In this document: positions 24,400 to 36,500 of the stretch, in pieces
Position numbering within the stretch: position 1 is the first letter of the stretch
How the letters are laid out: every line of letters begins with the position of its first letter
Source of the DNA: Linnemannia schmuckeri
Lineage: Eukaryota; Mortierellomycota; Mortierellomycetes; Mortierellales; Mortierellaceae
Assembly (NCBI GenBank): GCA_029449235.1
Contig: JANATG010000023.1
Span: 1-64,000, forward strand
DNA: 64,000 nucleotides
Direction: 5' to 3'
Notes under the pieces: generated by a model
What the model saw: the letters and a program-made list of their open reading frames with translations, nothing else
Told to the model about the DNA's origin: nothing
The model's database searches: none
Position numbers and translations under genes: made by a program

Positions 24400-26490
24400 T
24401 CACCTCGACGCCCTCCAGACCAGGCTTAGCAACATCCAGCCGCAGCTGCCGGAGCTCCTTCGACGTCTCCAACTGCCCCGGCGGAGTTCTCAAAGCCGTT
24501 CTCTAATCCTCTTTAGAAGCCAAGCAATTTTACGCAGACTTGATCCCACCTTCCTGCGAGAACTCGACCTGACGCTCGACTGGTCGACAACGCACAGCGA
24601 TCTGAAGCATGTGAGGGATGCTGTCCTGAAGGTGTCCTGGATTCTGAAGCTGCGATTGGACTGTGGGAGCCACAATGGGCCTACGACGGATAATATCAAC
24701 CGGGCAAGCGAGGCAATCCCCTAGTCCAGATCTTGATGCAGCATCGACATTTGATTCTAATTGATTTTATTGGTCCCGATGGGTTCTTTTCGAAATCGAC
24801 CAACAGTGCCTTTGAGGACACGAACTCGCTGGCGGGGGCCAAGGGTGGTGGCGCCATGTCGGTGTCAGCACCGTCAAGTCGGAGGGGTAGTCTGGCTTCA
24901 GTGATGTCGATATCGTCGTCGACAGCCATAGGGGTATTGATGGTCTCGTCGACCATCTCGACATTAACTCTGGGAGCCCTTGGAGAAGGTGGAGGAGCAA
25001 TACAAGAGCTTCCGACGACGCATCTGCGAGAAGTCCATATCGATGGCAATTTCGACCCTAAGGCCCATGTCGGAAAACTCAAGTCGCTGCTGGAACGGTC
25101 ACCGACATCGTTTGCTCTTACGCTTACCTATAAAGATTTCAATTTCACATGCGCCGTCTATACTGTCAGGGAGCTCGTTTCGACCTACACAATGTTTCGT
25201 TACCTCGATTTATCCTCGCCCCAGTTTAGTGCCGTCTTTAACCGAATGGATCTCACATCCGCGTCTGCCAAGGCGCCCCAGAAAGAGGACCTGAAGCCGA
25301 ACTTGTCACTCGATAACTCCTTGGTGGTGAGTGAGAGGTTTGGAACGGATTTGGAGACGCTGCTGATTGACGACAGTTTCGCGAATGTGCATGTCCAGCT
25401 GCTCGAGAGGGTAACGAGCGAGAGGAGGAAACTGAAGCTACTGGATATGAGGAATGGGTTTGCTATGGTCTCGAAAAGTGCGATTACGGAGGCCGGATAG
25501 CGAAGTCTGGAGATCATTCTGAGGCGTCCTCCTCAGCCTGCTGGTCCACCGGTCGCAGCAGGAGATAGTAGTGGGACAGTGCGGTGACCTCGATACTGAT
25601 GCACACTCAACTACAACAGCAGCAGGAACATACAGGGGCGGGATTTTTGCAGGTCCCAAAATACGATCAACCACAACAGACACTTTCGTCACTCAGTTCC
25701 CCTTCGTCCACGCCTAGATTATCCTCCCTCTCTCAACTCCCAGGAGGAGGAGGAAGAGGAGGAATAACTCCATCTGTCCAGATGCAGCCATCCACAAAAC
25801 TCATGTTCGCCATCTCCCGCGACCGTCTGGACTGGTTCCCTTCCTTGGCACAGTTCTTGACCGCGCAAGTGCCATTCGCGTCGACTTTCACAGTCTCAAC
25901 AAATGGCTCCCTCTTCTCGACCAGTCCATCCTCCTCTCAAACTCGCACGCACTCTCACAGCCACTGGGCGGAAGCACCGAGGAACAACTCCGGCGCAAGG
26001 GCATTGCCCAACAGCAATTGAGCAACCTGATGGCTCCTATGACTCAAGCGCCATCCTAACAACAGATCAGATCAACTCGGACCCTCCGCCGCAGACCTAC
26101 CCGATCCGATCGATCAAATTTCGAGGGACTGGGAGTGCACTTCAAGCGCCTGCTACCAAATCCTTAACCCGGCTGTTATCACTGGCTTCACACCTCGAGA
26201 CCTTGAGCATGGCCGATTTTGAAATTGAGAGCACTGCGGACTAGGAGGGTGAATTGGGCTCCATTGGGCTGAAGGAGTTGAAGTAGATATCGTTACACGA
26301 TACGAATGTCGATGGACACCAACTGGCGCTGTTCATGAACAGAATTCCTGTGGGGTCTAGTCTAAAGGTTATGCACCTGATAAAGACAGACCTAAAGGGT
26401 CAGGACGTCGAGGGTCTACGACGAGCCATCGACGAGCGTATCTCTGGCTGTCATCTCGTCGTTTTAGATATAGAAATAATTACAAGCTTT
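24400..26490 (+). pseudogene. Decayed leucine-rich-repeat protein gene (F-box/LRR style)
   Basis: Leucine-rich-repeat-like segments appear in order but in changing frames. About 24551-24715 gives LRELDLTLDWSTTHSDLKHV and ends in stops near 24720. A 250-residue open frame at 24733-25500 contains HLREVHIDGNFDP, FRYLDLSSPQF, DLETLLIDDSFAN and KLKLLDMRNGFAMVSKSA. It then shifts frame around 25500, again near 25890 (LNKWLPLLDQSIL) and again near 26050 (YPIRSIKFRG, HLETLSMADFEIES). After two further in-frame stops (26244, 26286) come SLHDTNVDGHQLALFMNRIP and LKVMHLIKTDLKGQDVEGL. Large LRR proteins of this style are common in Mortierella-type fungi. Repeated stops and shifts argue for a pseudogene rather than a multi-exon gene. 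Confidence 0.65.
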
Positions 26491-26561
26491 TTTTTCATTT
26501 CTTGTTCACCTTAATTGTTTTGTACATGTCAACTACTAAAAACCTAAACCACTTTAAAGAG

Positions 26562-29500
26562 TTAACGGCGCCCGACCCTGCTACTCGTGGCACTGTTCTG
26601 TGACCGCGGCAAATCTTGAGCAACAGCCTCCCGGACATCGTCAGCCTCAACATCATCATCACTGCTCTCGTTGCCCTGCAGCAACCGCCCTTCTCTCAGG
26701 CGTCGACGGTTGGCGGAAGAGCTCCGGTTCGACCACACCAGCGATCCCAGACTCAGACTCGACGTCCTCTCTGTCTCCAGGAGCGACAGTAGCACAGGCA
26801 AGAGCACAAGGCCGTGAAGGGCTCCGACAACCACAATCGCTAAGTACATGCGGAAGTAATATACCTCAAAAATCTTGGACCGCGTAAACGCCAGCACAAA
26901 GATACCCAAGAACTTTGTCAGCGTGATTCCAGAGAACACCTATATATGGATACAATGAGGAATGGTTAGACTCAGCTAAACGCCATATTTTACGACTTTA
27001 AACAGCAAACTTGAAACTTACGGAACTGCCGACTTCAACAAGGGCACCAAAGACACGCTCGTCAGGACTGCCTTCGGCTTCGACGGAGGCACGAGCGATG
27101 TGTGAACAAAATTCGACACTGATACCCACGCAAATCACCAAGTTCACAAGCGAGATGGCATTCAGGGAAACACCCATCACGACCATGGCTCCAACCACGT
27201 CGACCATAATCATTCCAACTACACCGACGACCACCAGGGCGACCTTTATACTGCCTAGGACTGCTGCAGTCACCAGTCCGACCGAGATCATGGCGACAAT
27301 CAATAGACGAATCGTCAGTGAGATAATGTCGACATACTGCTCGAAGAAGATGTAAAAGACCGAGTACGGGAACACAGTCGCGCCCGTTTCCTCAGAGACT
27401 TGCTTAGCTATCCTGTGCGCATTCTTGTATCCCGCAATAAAGTCGTGCTGATTGCGCATCGGCGTGTGGTATGTCCGGAAGTGCGACATCTTGACTTTGT
27501 CGCCTGCAGAGTTAAGCTTGATCGCATCGCCATAAGCAGCCTTTCCAGCCAGAGGGCAGAACTCGTCAGGATTGGCCTTGAGCCACTCTCCCAGGTACTT
27601 CATAAACTCTTCGCCTTCGGGCAGTCCGTTCATCGAAATGTTCCAACCAGGCTCCTTATCCGCATAGCATATGTTGCACTCGTCCTCGTCGTCCCAGGGT
27701 CCGCACAGCTTGGTGGGGTCGTTCTTGCGGAAACGACAGCAAGTCTCGATGGCGGGGTTGAGCCAGTGCAAAAAGTCATCGATCCAGACAGAGGCAGGCT
27801 GTTCGATGAAGGAGACATGGGCTCGCTTGCGCTCTTGTTCCAAAACATTGGCGATCGAAGAGTCGGAGCATGTGGAGAATCGTGCGCAGATCTGTTGTTG
27901 GCCATGTCTAGTAGTGGCGTCAACGTCTTGAACGACAAAGTAGACGGGTGGTCCGACCCTGAAGTAGCCATCCAAGTCGTTGAAGAACTGTACCATGTAT
28001 GAATCACTGGGGAGTGCCAGGCGTTGGTCTATTAATGATAATTAGATAATTAAATATCAACATCCATTAATCGTTTTGTGTAAAGTGTTAATATAACAAT
28101 AAATGATGTGATGTCTTACCCAATCCAATCTCGAGGCTGGGTATGAGGCAGAGACCGACTGTTAAGAGACCCAGAAAGGCAGCAATGACAATCTTCTTGA
28201 CGGAGCTGTTGAGGATCAGAGGCCCATAGTACTTGCGCACCCACGCAGGGAGGGCACCTTCGGTCTCGATCGCCTGGGGCGCCTGGATTTGTATGCATGG
28301 GACACAATCAATACGGTCCTCCTCCGTCCTCTGAGCATCCAGAGCAATACATGAGATAAAGGCAGTGACCTGGAGCAAAAAGTCAACCCAAACAGCCATC
28401 GCAGCATACATTGCAAAGACGCTGACAGCAGGCATGGTTACCATTCCACCAAGCGCGAACGCAATCGTTTCGCTCAGGGCACTCAGCAGAATACTGGGAC
28501 CCATCCTGCCCAATGTACGACCAGCGCACTCCTCAATGCTTTCCTCGGGGTGATCCATCTTGCGTCGCTCAAACTCGTGGCAGAGAATAAAGATGTTGTC
28601 GACACCGACAGCCAAGACCAAGAATGGAATAACCTCCGCTATGATCAGGGTGATTTTGTAACCCAGGAATGAAAACAGGCCGACGGAGGTGGAGATTGAT
28701 GCCAAGACAATAAAGATGCCACTCATGCCCAGTGTGAACTTGGAGTCAACAATCATACGCCGGGGGGATGAGAGTTGGAATCGACCGAGCGCCAAGGATG
28801 CGTAGAGGAACATGACCAGGTAGGACAAGATTACGGTTCGGATGTCGGTGTTGCTGGACTTGTTCAACTCAATCTCGAGAGAAGCCTCAGAAGAATACGA
28901 GATACGAAGATCTTCTGTGTTGATGCCCTCGATACGGTTGTGCACTAGGTCGTCCATGAATTCCAAGTAACGCAGCTCCCATTCGTGAGCAATATCCGTC
29001 ACTGTCTCGTTGACAGAGTTTTGGATGACATATGTGATGATGAACGCCTTGGCGGTCAAGTACTCCTCGCCGTCGAATCCTCCCAAGATGATGTCGGGTT
29101 TAAGAGGCTGTTGGAACTCTGGAAGACAATCGGCAGGGTTCCCAGTGCAAGCCTCAAATTCGTTCTTCCATGAGCCTGAGAATCGGCTGATGTCGTCTTC
29201 CCAGTACCCTGTAGGCGATTGGATCACACATGCATCGCTGGTAGGGTGCAGGCAAATGTCCTGAAGGGTCACGCCTCGTTCCGTCTTAAGGGCTTTGATC
29301 TTGTCGTTGATCATAAAAAGTCTGCGGAATGACCTTTCGTCGACAATGGTGTCCTGGCTGTTCTTGTAGGAGACAATGACCTGGGCAGTCCTGTAGAAGG
29401 GTCCAAAGTTTTGGTCAAAGATGGTCTTTTGTGTGGCACTGATTGAGTCTGGCGCAACCCAAAGCTTGACGGGATCAGTCTCGACACCGAAACGCGACCA

Positions 29501-31031
29501 GCCAAAAGAGAAGAAGGCGACAAGTCCAAACGAGATGGCGATGGTCCTCCACGCATGCTTGGCGCAGATGTAACCCTGATGGTAGAACCATTCCTGCAAG
29601 AGAGCGCTGACCACATAGCGACTGGCATACTGATCGGGATCCAGTAGGTGCTGACTGTACTCGTCATCCTCCTCGTCCTGACGTCTCACGGGCTCGAATC
29701 CAATCAGATCCTTGGCGGCGGAGATTCGCTTGCGGATAACAAACATACCAATTGCTGCACCCAAAGTCACAGTGTAGATGAATGTCAGCGAAAAGCCCCA
29801 GCAGGACACACCAAAGACTGTGCAGGGAAGCTTCTCGTCGGGAGTGGGTGGAAGAACAGGGCAGACTGGAAGGCAGTCGACACAGGAGCAGCGATACTGC
29901 ACATCGGTGTCGTTGCACTGTCGGGTGACGCCCTCGAATGGTTTTAAAACACCGGTGGGATCTTCGACAGGGAAGTCGATCTGGAAGGGCGATCCGAGAG
30001 GTTCCCGCTCACGACCCATGAAGGTAACCATGTCCCTCCAATGCTTGGCGCCTCCTCCGATCAAATCCATGACGTATCCATTGGTGGCAGCGAACTTGAC
30101 ATCCTTGCACGAATCAAAGAATCCAGAGCCGTATTGTTCCGAGACGAGAAAGTCGAGTTTGGTGACGACGGCCTTTTTGTCGGTGGAGTTACCTGTTTCG
30201 GTTACGTTGAGGAAGGTGGACTGGTTGGGGGAGCAGGTGAAGGTGCAGAAGAAGTTGAGGAAGTTTGCCCAGCAAGCGGGGCAGGCGGAGATCATGGGCG
30301 ATGCCTGCTTTGTGGAGGCGATCAAGGCTTCGACCTGGTCCTGGCTGCAGCAGGCTTTGGAATGTTCAAACGATGCTCCACAGGTCGACACCAATAGTTC
30401 GCGCAATTCCCTATCAGGCTATAGTGCATAATAATGATAATGATGGCGTGTTGCGTTAGTTAGTTGGAATAGTAGATGAGAGGTGTGGTAATTGACTAAG
30501 AAGCTGCGCTGTTGGGTGCAACATGTCACACAGCGGAGAACAAGAGGAAGCAGGAAGAAGACGCAAACTGAAAAAGTTCCTTGGCATGAAGAAGCCAAAG
30601 GGAGGCGATTTTTGTTCACAGGGGCCAGTCTATTGTAGTAGAGCTGTGGTTACGTAGCTAATATATGAACGACACGAAGGGTCTAATCGACAGGCACCAC
30701 CTTGCAACATATTGGGAAGGGAGGGTGAAGTAAAAAAGGGGGGTAGGGAGGTAGCGAACGACGAGGAGGGTCTGTCTGTTGTTGCTGAAAGGTGACCATT
30801 AACTATGACAATGGCATAATGAGAGCAAGCAAGGGGAAATGTTACCTCTACGGCGGGCTCGTTGAAGGGACAGGGAAGCTGTTTGCCAAAGGTTCGCTTG
30901 CTGCCACAGTTGTCGCGCATGACGCAGTAGCCGTCCTTGTGGATGTTGCTTGCGGTGGTTGTTGAGACGAGAAGGAGAAGGCCAACCGCGAGGGCAGCGA
31001 GGACGAGGAGGAGACTTGTCCTCTTTGCCAT
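26562..31031 (-). CDS. NCR1: NPC1/NCR1-type sterol transporter
   Basis: Four exons: 31031-30846, 30418-28120, 28028-27022, 26939-26562, giving 1,289 residues, the usual NPC1 length. Exon 1 is a signal peptide (RTSLLLVLAALAVGLLLL) plus the start of the cysteine-rich N-terminal sterol-binding domain, which continues in exon 2 (CCSQDQVEAL, ACPACWANFLNFFCTFTCSP). A sterol-sensing domain lies in exon 2 (FLGYKITLIIAEVIPFLVLA, VGVDNIFILCHEFER). Exon 3 carries PSDSYMVQFFNDLDGYFRVG and further membrane helices; exon 4 has ITLTKFLGIFVLAF and GALHGLVLLPVLLS, followed by a hydrophilic tail. It exports sterol from the lumen of the lysosome or vacuole. Intron 1 is 427 bases, long for this region. Confidence 0.95.
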
Positions 31032-31496
31032 CGTGTTTAAATGTCTTGATGTGCGAGAAGGGGTATGTAAATGTATGTATGTCTGTATGTCTGTACGTAT
31101 GTATGAATGTATGTAGGTATATAGGTATAAATGGAAGAAGGGGTGAATGAAGGAAAAGTGCAATAGCGAGGAAGGAGAAGAGGAGGAGAGTCGAATAAAG
31201 AATTAAAGGGTGTGCGAAGGAGGAGGTAGTAAAAGTGGCGAAAAAAAGAAAAAGGTGGGAAAACTAAAAGCGAGTGGGTTGAAGAAATAAAAGTCACCTG
31301 ACTGACGACCACTTATTTGACCATGCCACATGATATCATTTCGTACACGAGGCCGAACCTTGTTCAAGAGAAAAAAAACTTGTTTGTCCTTCGTTTTTGT
31401 AACACTTCTACGAATAACAGAACTCCATTCAGGCTGTGTTGTTAGCTCTCTTTCATACACCCATTTATGTATCAAAAAGGACATGCCTATCGTCGA
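31032..31496. other. Upstream region of the NPC1-type gene
   Basis: 465 bases between the NPC1 start and the end of the methyltransferase-like relic on the same strand. It includes a TATG/TCTG repeat stretch at about 31065-31130 that on the - strand reads as alternating CATACATA motifs. Probably the NPC1 promoter and leader. No gene seen. Confidence 0.4.
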
Positions 31497-32834
31497 TTAC
31501 CTCAGAAGGACATGCTTGCCTCGCGTATTGATAAAGCTATAGTGGCTAAACTTGAAGGGCTCAGGTATCAGATTCAACGACGCCATCAGGCTCTCAGGCG
31601 ACATGTCCTGTTCAGCTCAGCCCAGAACGGGCGAAGATCCGCCGATTCAACTCGCTCCCACCACTGTCTAAAGTCTCAAAACGACACCTCATCCCTGTCT
31701 TCTTCCTTCAAATGAATCTTAACCAACAGCTGAGAGAATGGTAATACACCATCGAAGCGTTCCATTCATGAATCCATCAGTCTGTACTCTACACCCTCTA
31801 CATCTAGTTATTATTTTTCGTAATCATAGGTATAAGATAGATAGTTGTTCATCTGATTAAAATCGATCTTTAATGATAGTTTAATCAAACGAATTCAACA
31901 ACGAGTGGTTGTATAGAATAGTTATTTAAAAAAAGATGTTACCTTGAGAAAGTCGACCCAGAAGTGCCCATTGTCTTTCATGATGGTTGAGGGTGGCATA
32001 TAGGGTGTTCCGTCGCGCGATATGCGATCAGTCTTGCCAATTGCTGTCTCCACGAAATGAATCTTTGCGTTGTCCTGCAGCTTAGGTTGGTTTACCGGTC
32101 CGTTCACAGCATAAACGCATACATTAACAAAAGATCATTCTTTTACACTCCCGTATCAGTTAGCTACCCAGTTTCGTTGTTAGGGAACACTTACTGGTCA
32201 TCTTGGAAGGCAGAGAAGGAGCATAGATCCAGACTTCGCATCCTGCGCGCCTGACGAGCTCAAGTTCAAAGGAGAGCGTGCTGGTGTCCTTAGTCATTGA
32301 ATATACCATACATGGCTTTGAATTCTGTTGTTGTTGTTGTTGCTGAGCTTCGTAGAGCCTTGGTCCACACGTCCAAAGTCTACCTCTCGAAAGCTTGCCG
32401 ATTCTTACGACCTCCTAAGGGCAATTGAACGCTGGCTGAAAGTATCATCACCATCCTACGTGCTCACTCATCGACCTCCACGGGTTGAAGTTCCTATTGG
32501 AGTTACATAAGGAGTTGTAAGACTATTAATGTTTGGATTATACTTTGCAGTGCGTCTATACAAGTCCTTTTTGCACTTACTCTCGGTATCCACCGCGAGA
32601 AGTAAGGTATTCTTTTCGAGTGGCGATATGTTGCTGTTAAAGAGCTTCAGAGCGAGCGAGTTGAGAGGCGGTTTGGGAACTGAGTCAGTTGGACAACTTT
32701 GTGCCAATTTGAGAGACGTTTGGTAGTTGATGATGACCGCCAAGGTAGGAGATGAGGAAGATAAAACTGAAGAGAATAGCCAGAGCAGTCAATGGCCGTG
32801 TCCTGATAAGGCGAAGTTTCGATTTAATGGCCAT
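31497..32834 (-). pseudogene. METTL24-type (Methyltransf_22) methyltransferase-domain gene, decayed
   Basis: On the - strand from ATG 32834 a type II membrane anchor is readable (TRPLTALAILFSFIFLISYL). After frame breaks come segments matching the family pattern in the right order: LWTCGPRLYEA then KPCMVYSM (about 32370-32270), SFELELVRRAGCEVWIYAPS (about 32250), an exon-like piece with AKIHFVETAIGK and MKDNGHFWVDFLK (about 32060-31935, followed by a GT donor), and DVEGVEYRLMDS, LPFSQLLVKIHLKEEDRDEV, QWWERVESADLRPFWAELN (about 31830-31620). Stops interrupt the last exon after MDS and after EVSF, the acceptor before DVEG looks lost, and a frameshift separates it from YSFINTRGKHVLL, which ends at 31497. 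Related intact proteins are Golgi-type, SAM-dependent domain proteins of unclear substrate. Confidence 0.72.
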
Positions 32835-33552
32835 ATTAGGACACAAAAGAAAGTCAGTGAGATGTTGTGCGGTGAAGGAGCGGGCAAGGCGTGAGTATGA
32901 AAGAGGGAGAGAGGAAGAGAGAAAAGAAAGTAAGCGAGTCAGAAGAAGAAGAAAACCAAACAACCAACCAACTAATCAACTGACGGCACGGGAGGAGAGT
33001 AAGGAGGTAGCAGCCCTTATTGAAAGGCTTACTCTGTGCTGGTGACATTCTTCGTTCTCGTCTTTTCTGCTTTGTGGGCATTAAGCACATACATAAACCT
33101 CAGACACGAGCGTCACTGGTATCCATCGTCGTGACAGCCAAGAACGGCTTTACCATTGCCCAGTAGTGAAATATCGCGCTTCAAACGGGATCAAAAAAAG
33201 GCGCCTTTTTATTCTCAGGATCTCTGTAGATATCCTTACTGGGATGGAAGCGAGAGCGCCAACATCAGTAGCCAATCAGAAGTTGCAGAGCTTTATCTCC
33301 GACGTCATAGAAGACGTGATCCGCTGCAGATACTGCGCCCATTCATTTCACCTTGCACAAGTTGATCATTGGCATCAACATATATTGCATTCCTTTCTTT
33401 CGTTCATTCCTCTGGACCATCGTCAATCCAGACAAGGCAGACGACCGCCCTTCAATACACTACTCAAACGACAACCACAGCTGACAACTAGCCTTAACGA
33501 TAGACAAGCACCCAGCAACCAGCAACAGCAGCATCTTAAAAAAAAGTAAACA
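32835..33552. other. Divergent region between the methyltransferase relic and PRP5
   Basis: About 720 bases. GA-rich on the + strand around 32900-32955. An open frame runs up to the PRP5 start from about 33166 but has no recognisable content. Probably the PRP5 promoter and leader. Confidence 0.4.
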
Positions 33553-36500
33553 ATGGCTCGTCCTCGCAGCCCTGGCTCACGCGACAGTCCAGGTGACCGT
33601 TCGCCTTCATCCGCCAAACGGTCTCGTCTCTCGTCCCCAACCGCAGACTCACCAGGGGGAGTTAGTTCTATCCAGTCCCCCTCGTCTCTTGCTTCCGGAA
33701 AATACTCCTCAGGAACATATGGCACCTTGCGCTCAGACGCAATGACCATGGACCTCGACGGACGAGATCACCATCGCTCAGCTGATCGCGAACGCCACCA
33801 CCGCGAGCGCGACTACGGCAGGATAGATCGGGATCACAGGGACAGGCATTACAGAGACCGGAGTAGAGACTACGAGCGAGATCACAGAGATCGATATGGA
33901 AACGATCGATCCAGGGACTATGATAGGGAGAGAGACTATACAAGAGAATCACACCGAGACTACAGCCGATCCTCCCGCGACAGGGATGGCAGAGACGGAC
34001 GGGATCGCCATAGCAGTCGAGACCGCCGGGATCGTGAACGAGGCAGGGATCGGGAAGCATATGACCGAGAGCGGAGCCATGGTCGGGAACGTTATGACCG
34101 GGATCGCAATGAACGATCGGACCGAACCAGGTCCTCTTCACGACCTCTTGATGATCGCGAACGGAGCTCAACACCTACGACCACAGGAAGTACCATCACT
34201 ACACCCGTCACCCCTGCAACATCCACCTTGGCTTCATCTTCGCCTGTTATTGCACCCGATACATTGGCCACATCAACCTCATCCCTGCCTACAACCCCAG
34301 TTGTCGATATAGCCTCGGGAGCAGCAGTAATTCCAGTCCAAATTTCTACACCTACAGCAGAACCGACCACTGCACCATCCACCCCAACCTTACCGACGCC
34401 AGCATCCAGGGAGAAGCCTGAGGCTGTTGCAAAGCCTACCGGCTTCACGCCTATTTCCATGACACCTCAGGCACCCAAGGTAACTTATACGTCTGTGCTG
34501 TTACTCCATCTTCATGAAAGTATTCTTCAGAGTGCTAACGTCGTTATATTTATTTCAATGAATGATAGACTTTGGGCGCAATCTCAATCGCACGGACTCC
34601 TTTGGCAGCACGCCCTATGTCGACGGCATTTGCGGATTTAGATGCTGCGAAGAAGAGAAGGGAGAATGTTATGCAGTGGAAGCTCGGGAAGGAGACCGCA
34701 AAGCAGGCAGAGGGCCAGCCAAAGCCAACTGGATTCAACTTGCTACAAAAGACGAACAGTGTCAAATCAGCTTCAGGATTATCAACTGCAGCTCCCATCG
34801 CCTCAAAGGCATTCAATTGGGACGAGGATGACGAGAACGAGGAAGGTCCCAAGAGGCCATCTTTACCCCTCTCCCTGCCCAATGATGAGCCACAGCAGGA
34901 TGAGAACGATGATGTGACCATGGGGGACAATGACGAAGACGAGAATCAGACTCCTACACAGGAGGACAACGCGATGGATGAAGATGAGGTTGACCCTCTT
35001 GATGCCTTTATGGTGGATGTTACAGCCGAAGTGAAACAATTAGAAAAGCAGGAAGCCAAGCGGGATGTCAAGCTTCGAAAGGCACAAGAGGAACTCGAGA
35101 CAGAGGACAACTCTGCGCCTAAACCCGCTATCCAGGACGATGAGGACCCAGAGGATCTTGACGAATCGTCCGAGGAGGAGGATATTTTGGCTGCGGCTGC
35201 CAAGAGGATCAAGAAGAAGGATATTCCTACGGTGGACCACTCCAAGATCCAGTACGAGTACTTCCGCAAAGACTTTTACCTCGAACCTCCAGAGATGGCC
35301 GATATGACACCTGAGGAGATTCATAGTATGAGACTGGAGCTGGATGGCATCAAGATCCGTGGAGCAGACTGCCCCAAGCCCATTAGGAAATGGACCCAAG
35401 CTGGACTCCCACCAGGATGGTAGGCTTGATATTCTTATATTTTGTTGGTTCTTATTATTGAAGAGATGAGATGCATGTTTGATTCCTAACGAGGTTTTCT
35501 CTGTTCGTTGTTTACTTTGTTAGCATGCAGGTGATCAAGGACAAGCTGAACTATGCGGCGCCAACATCGATTCAGTCGCAGGCAATTCCAGCGATTATGA
35601 GTGGTCGGGATGTGATTGCAGTGGCCAAGACAGGATCAGGAAAGACGATTGCGTTTATTTTGCCAATGCTTCGACACATCAAGGACCAGCGACCTTTAGA
35701 AGGCATGGAGGGACCGATTGCTATTATCATGACGCCGACCCGCGAGCTTGCGGTTCAAATCCACAAGGAGTGTAAAAACTTTTTGAAGGTACTGAACTTA
35801 CGGGCAGTGTGTGCGTATGGTGGGTCCCCTATCAAGGACCAGATTGCTGAATTGAAGCGTGGAGCCGAAATTGTCGTCTGTACGCCCGGAAGATTGATCG
35901 ACTTGTTATGTGCTAACTCCGGCAGGGTCACCAATCTCAGGAGAACCACATTCATGGTCCTCGATGAAGCCGACCGCATGTTTGATATGGGCTTTGAACC
36001 TCAGGTACGTATTCTTTGTATTTTTGTGGTTGCGTTGATGCTTCCACTATGGCAGGCCGTGGGTAATTGATTCATGTTAATGACTTTACTCTTACCCTGT
36101 TGTTTTCTTGGCTGCATAGGTTATGAAAATCGTTAACAATGTCCGTCCTCAGCGCCAAGTCGTTCTCTTTTCCGCAACATTCCCCAAACAGGTATGAACT
36201 TATGTTTCTGTATTAGTTTATTGCTCGTTTCTTTTGTGCATGGGTATATAATGATTGCAGTATTCTTTGCCCTCGATACCTTACATTTTTTTCATTTCTT
36301 ACTAGATGGAAGCCCTGGCTCGCAAGCTGTTGAAGCGCCCACTGGAGATCACTGTTGGTGCCCGATCTGTTGTCGCGGATGATGTCACTCAAGTTGTTGA
36401 GGTCCGCGAGGATGATACCCGGTTCACTCGACTGCTAGAAATTCTAGGACAGGCGTACAATGACGACCCTGAGGCGCGCGTGTTAATCTTTGTCAGTCGA

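Noticed and set aside
30630..31163. Longer upstream start for the NPC1 gene
   Set aside because: The frame is open but lacks a signal-peptide-like beginning. ATG 31031 gives a clean signal peptide, and the frame's far end lies in intron 1.
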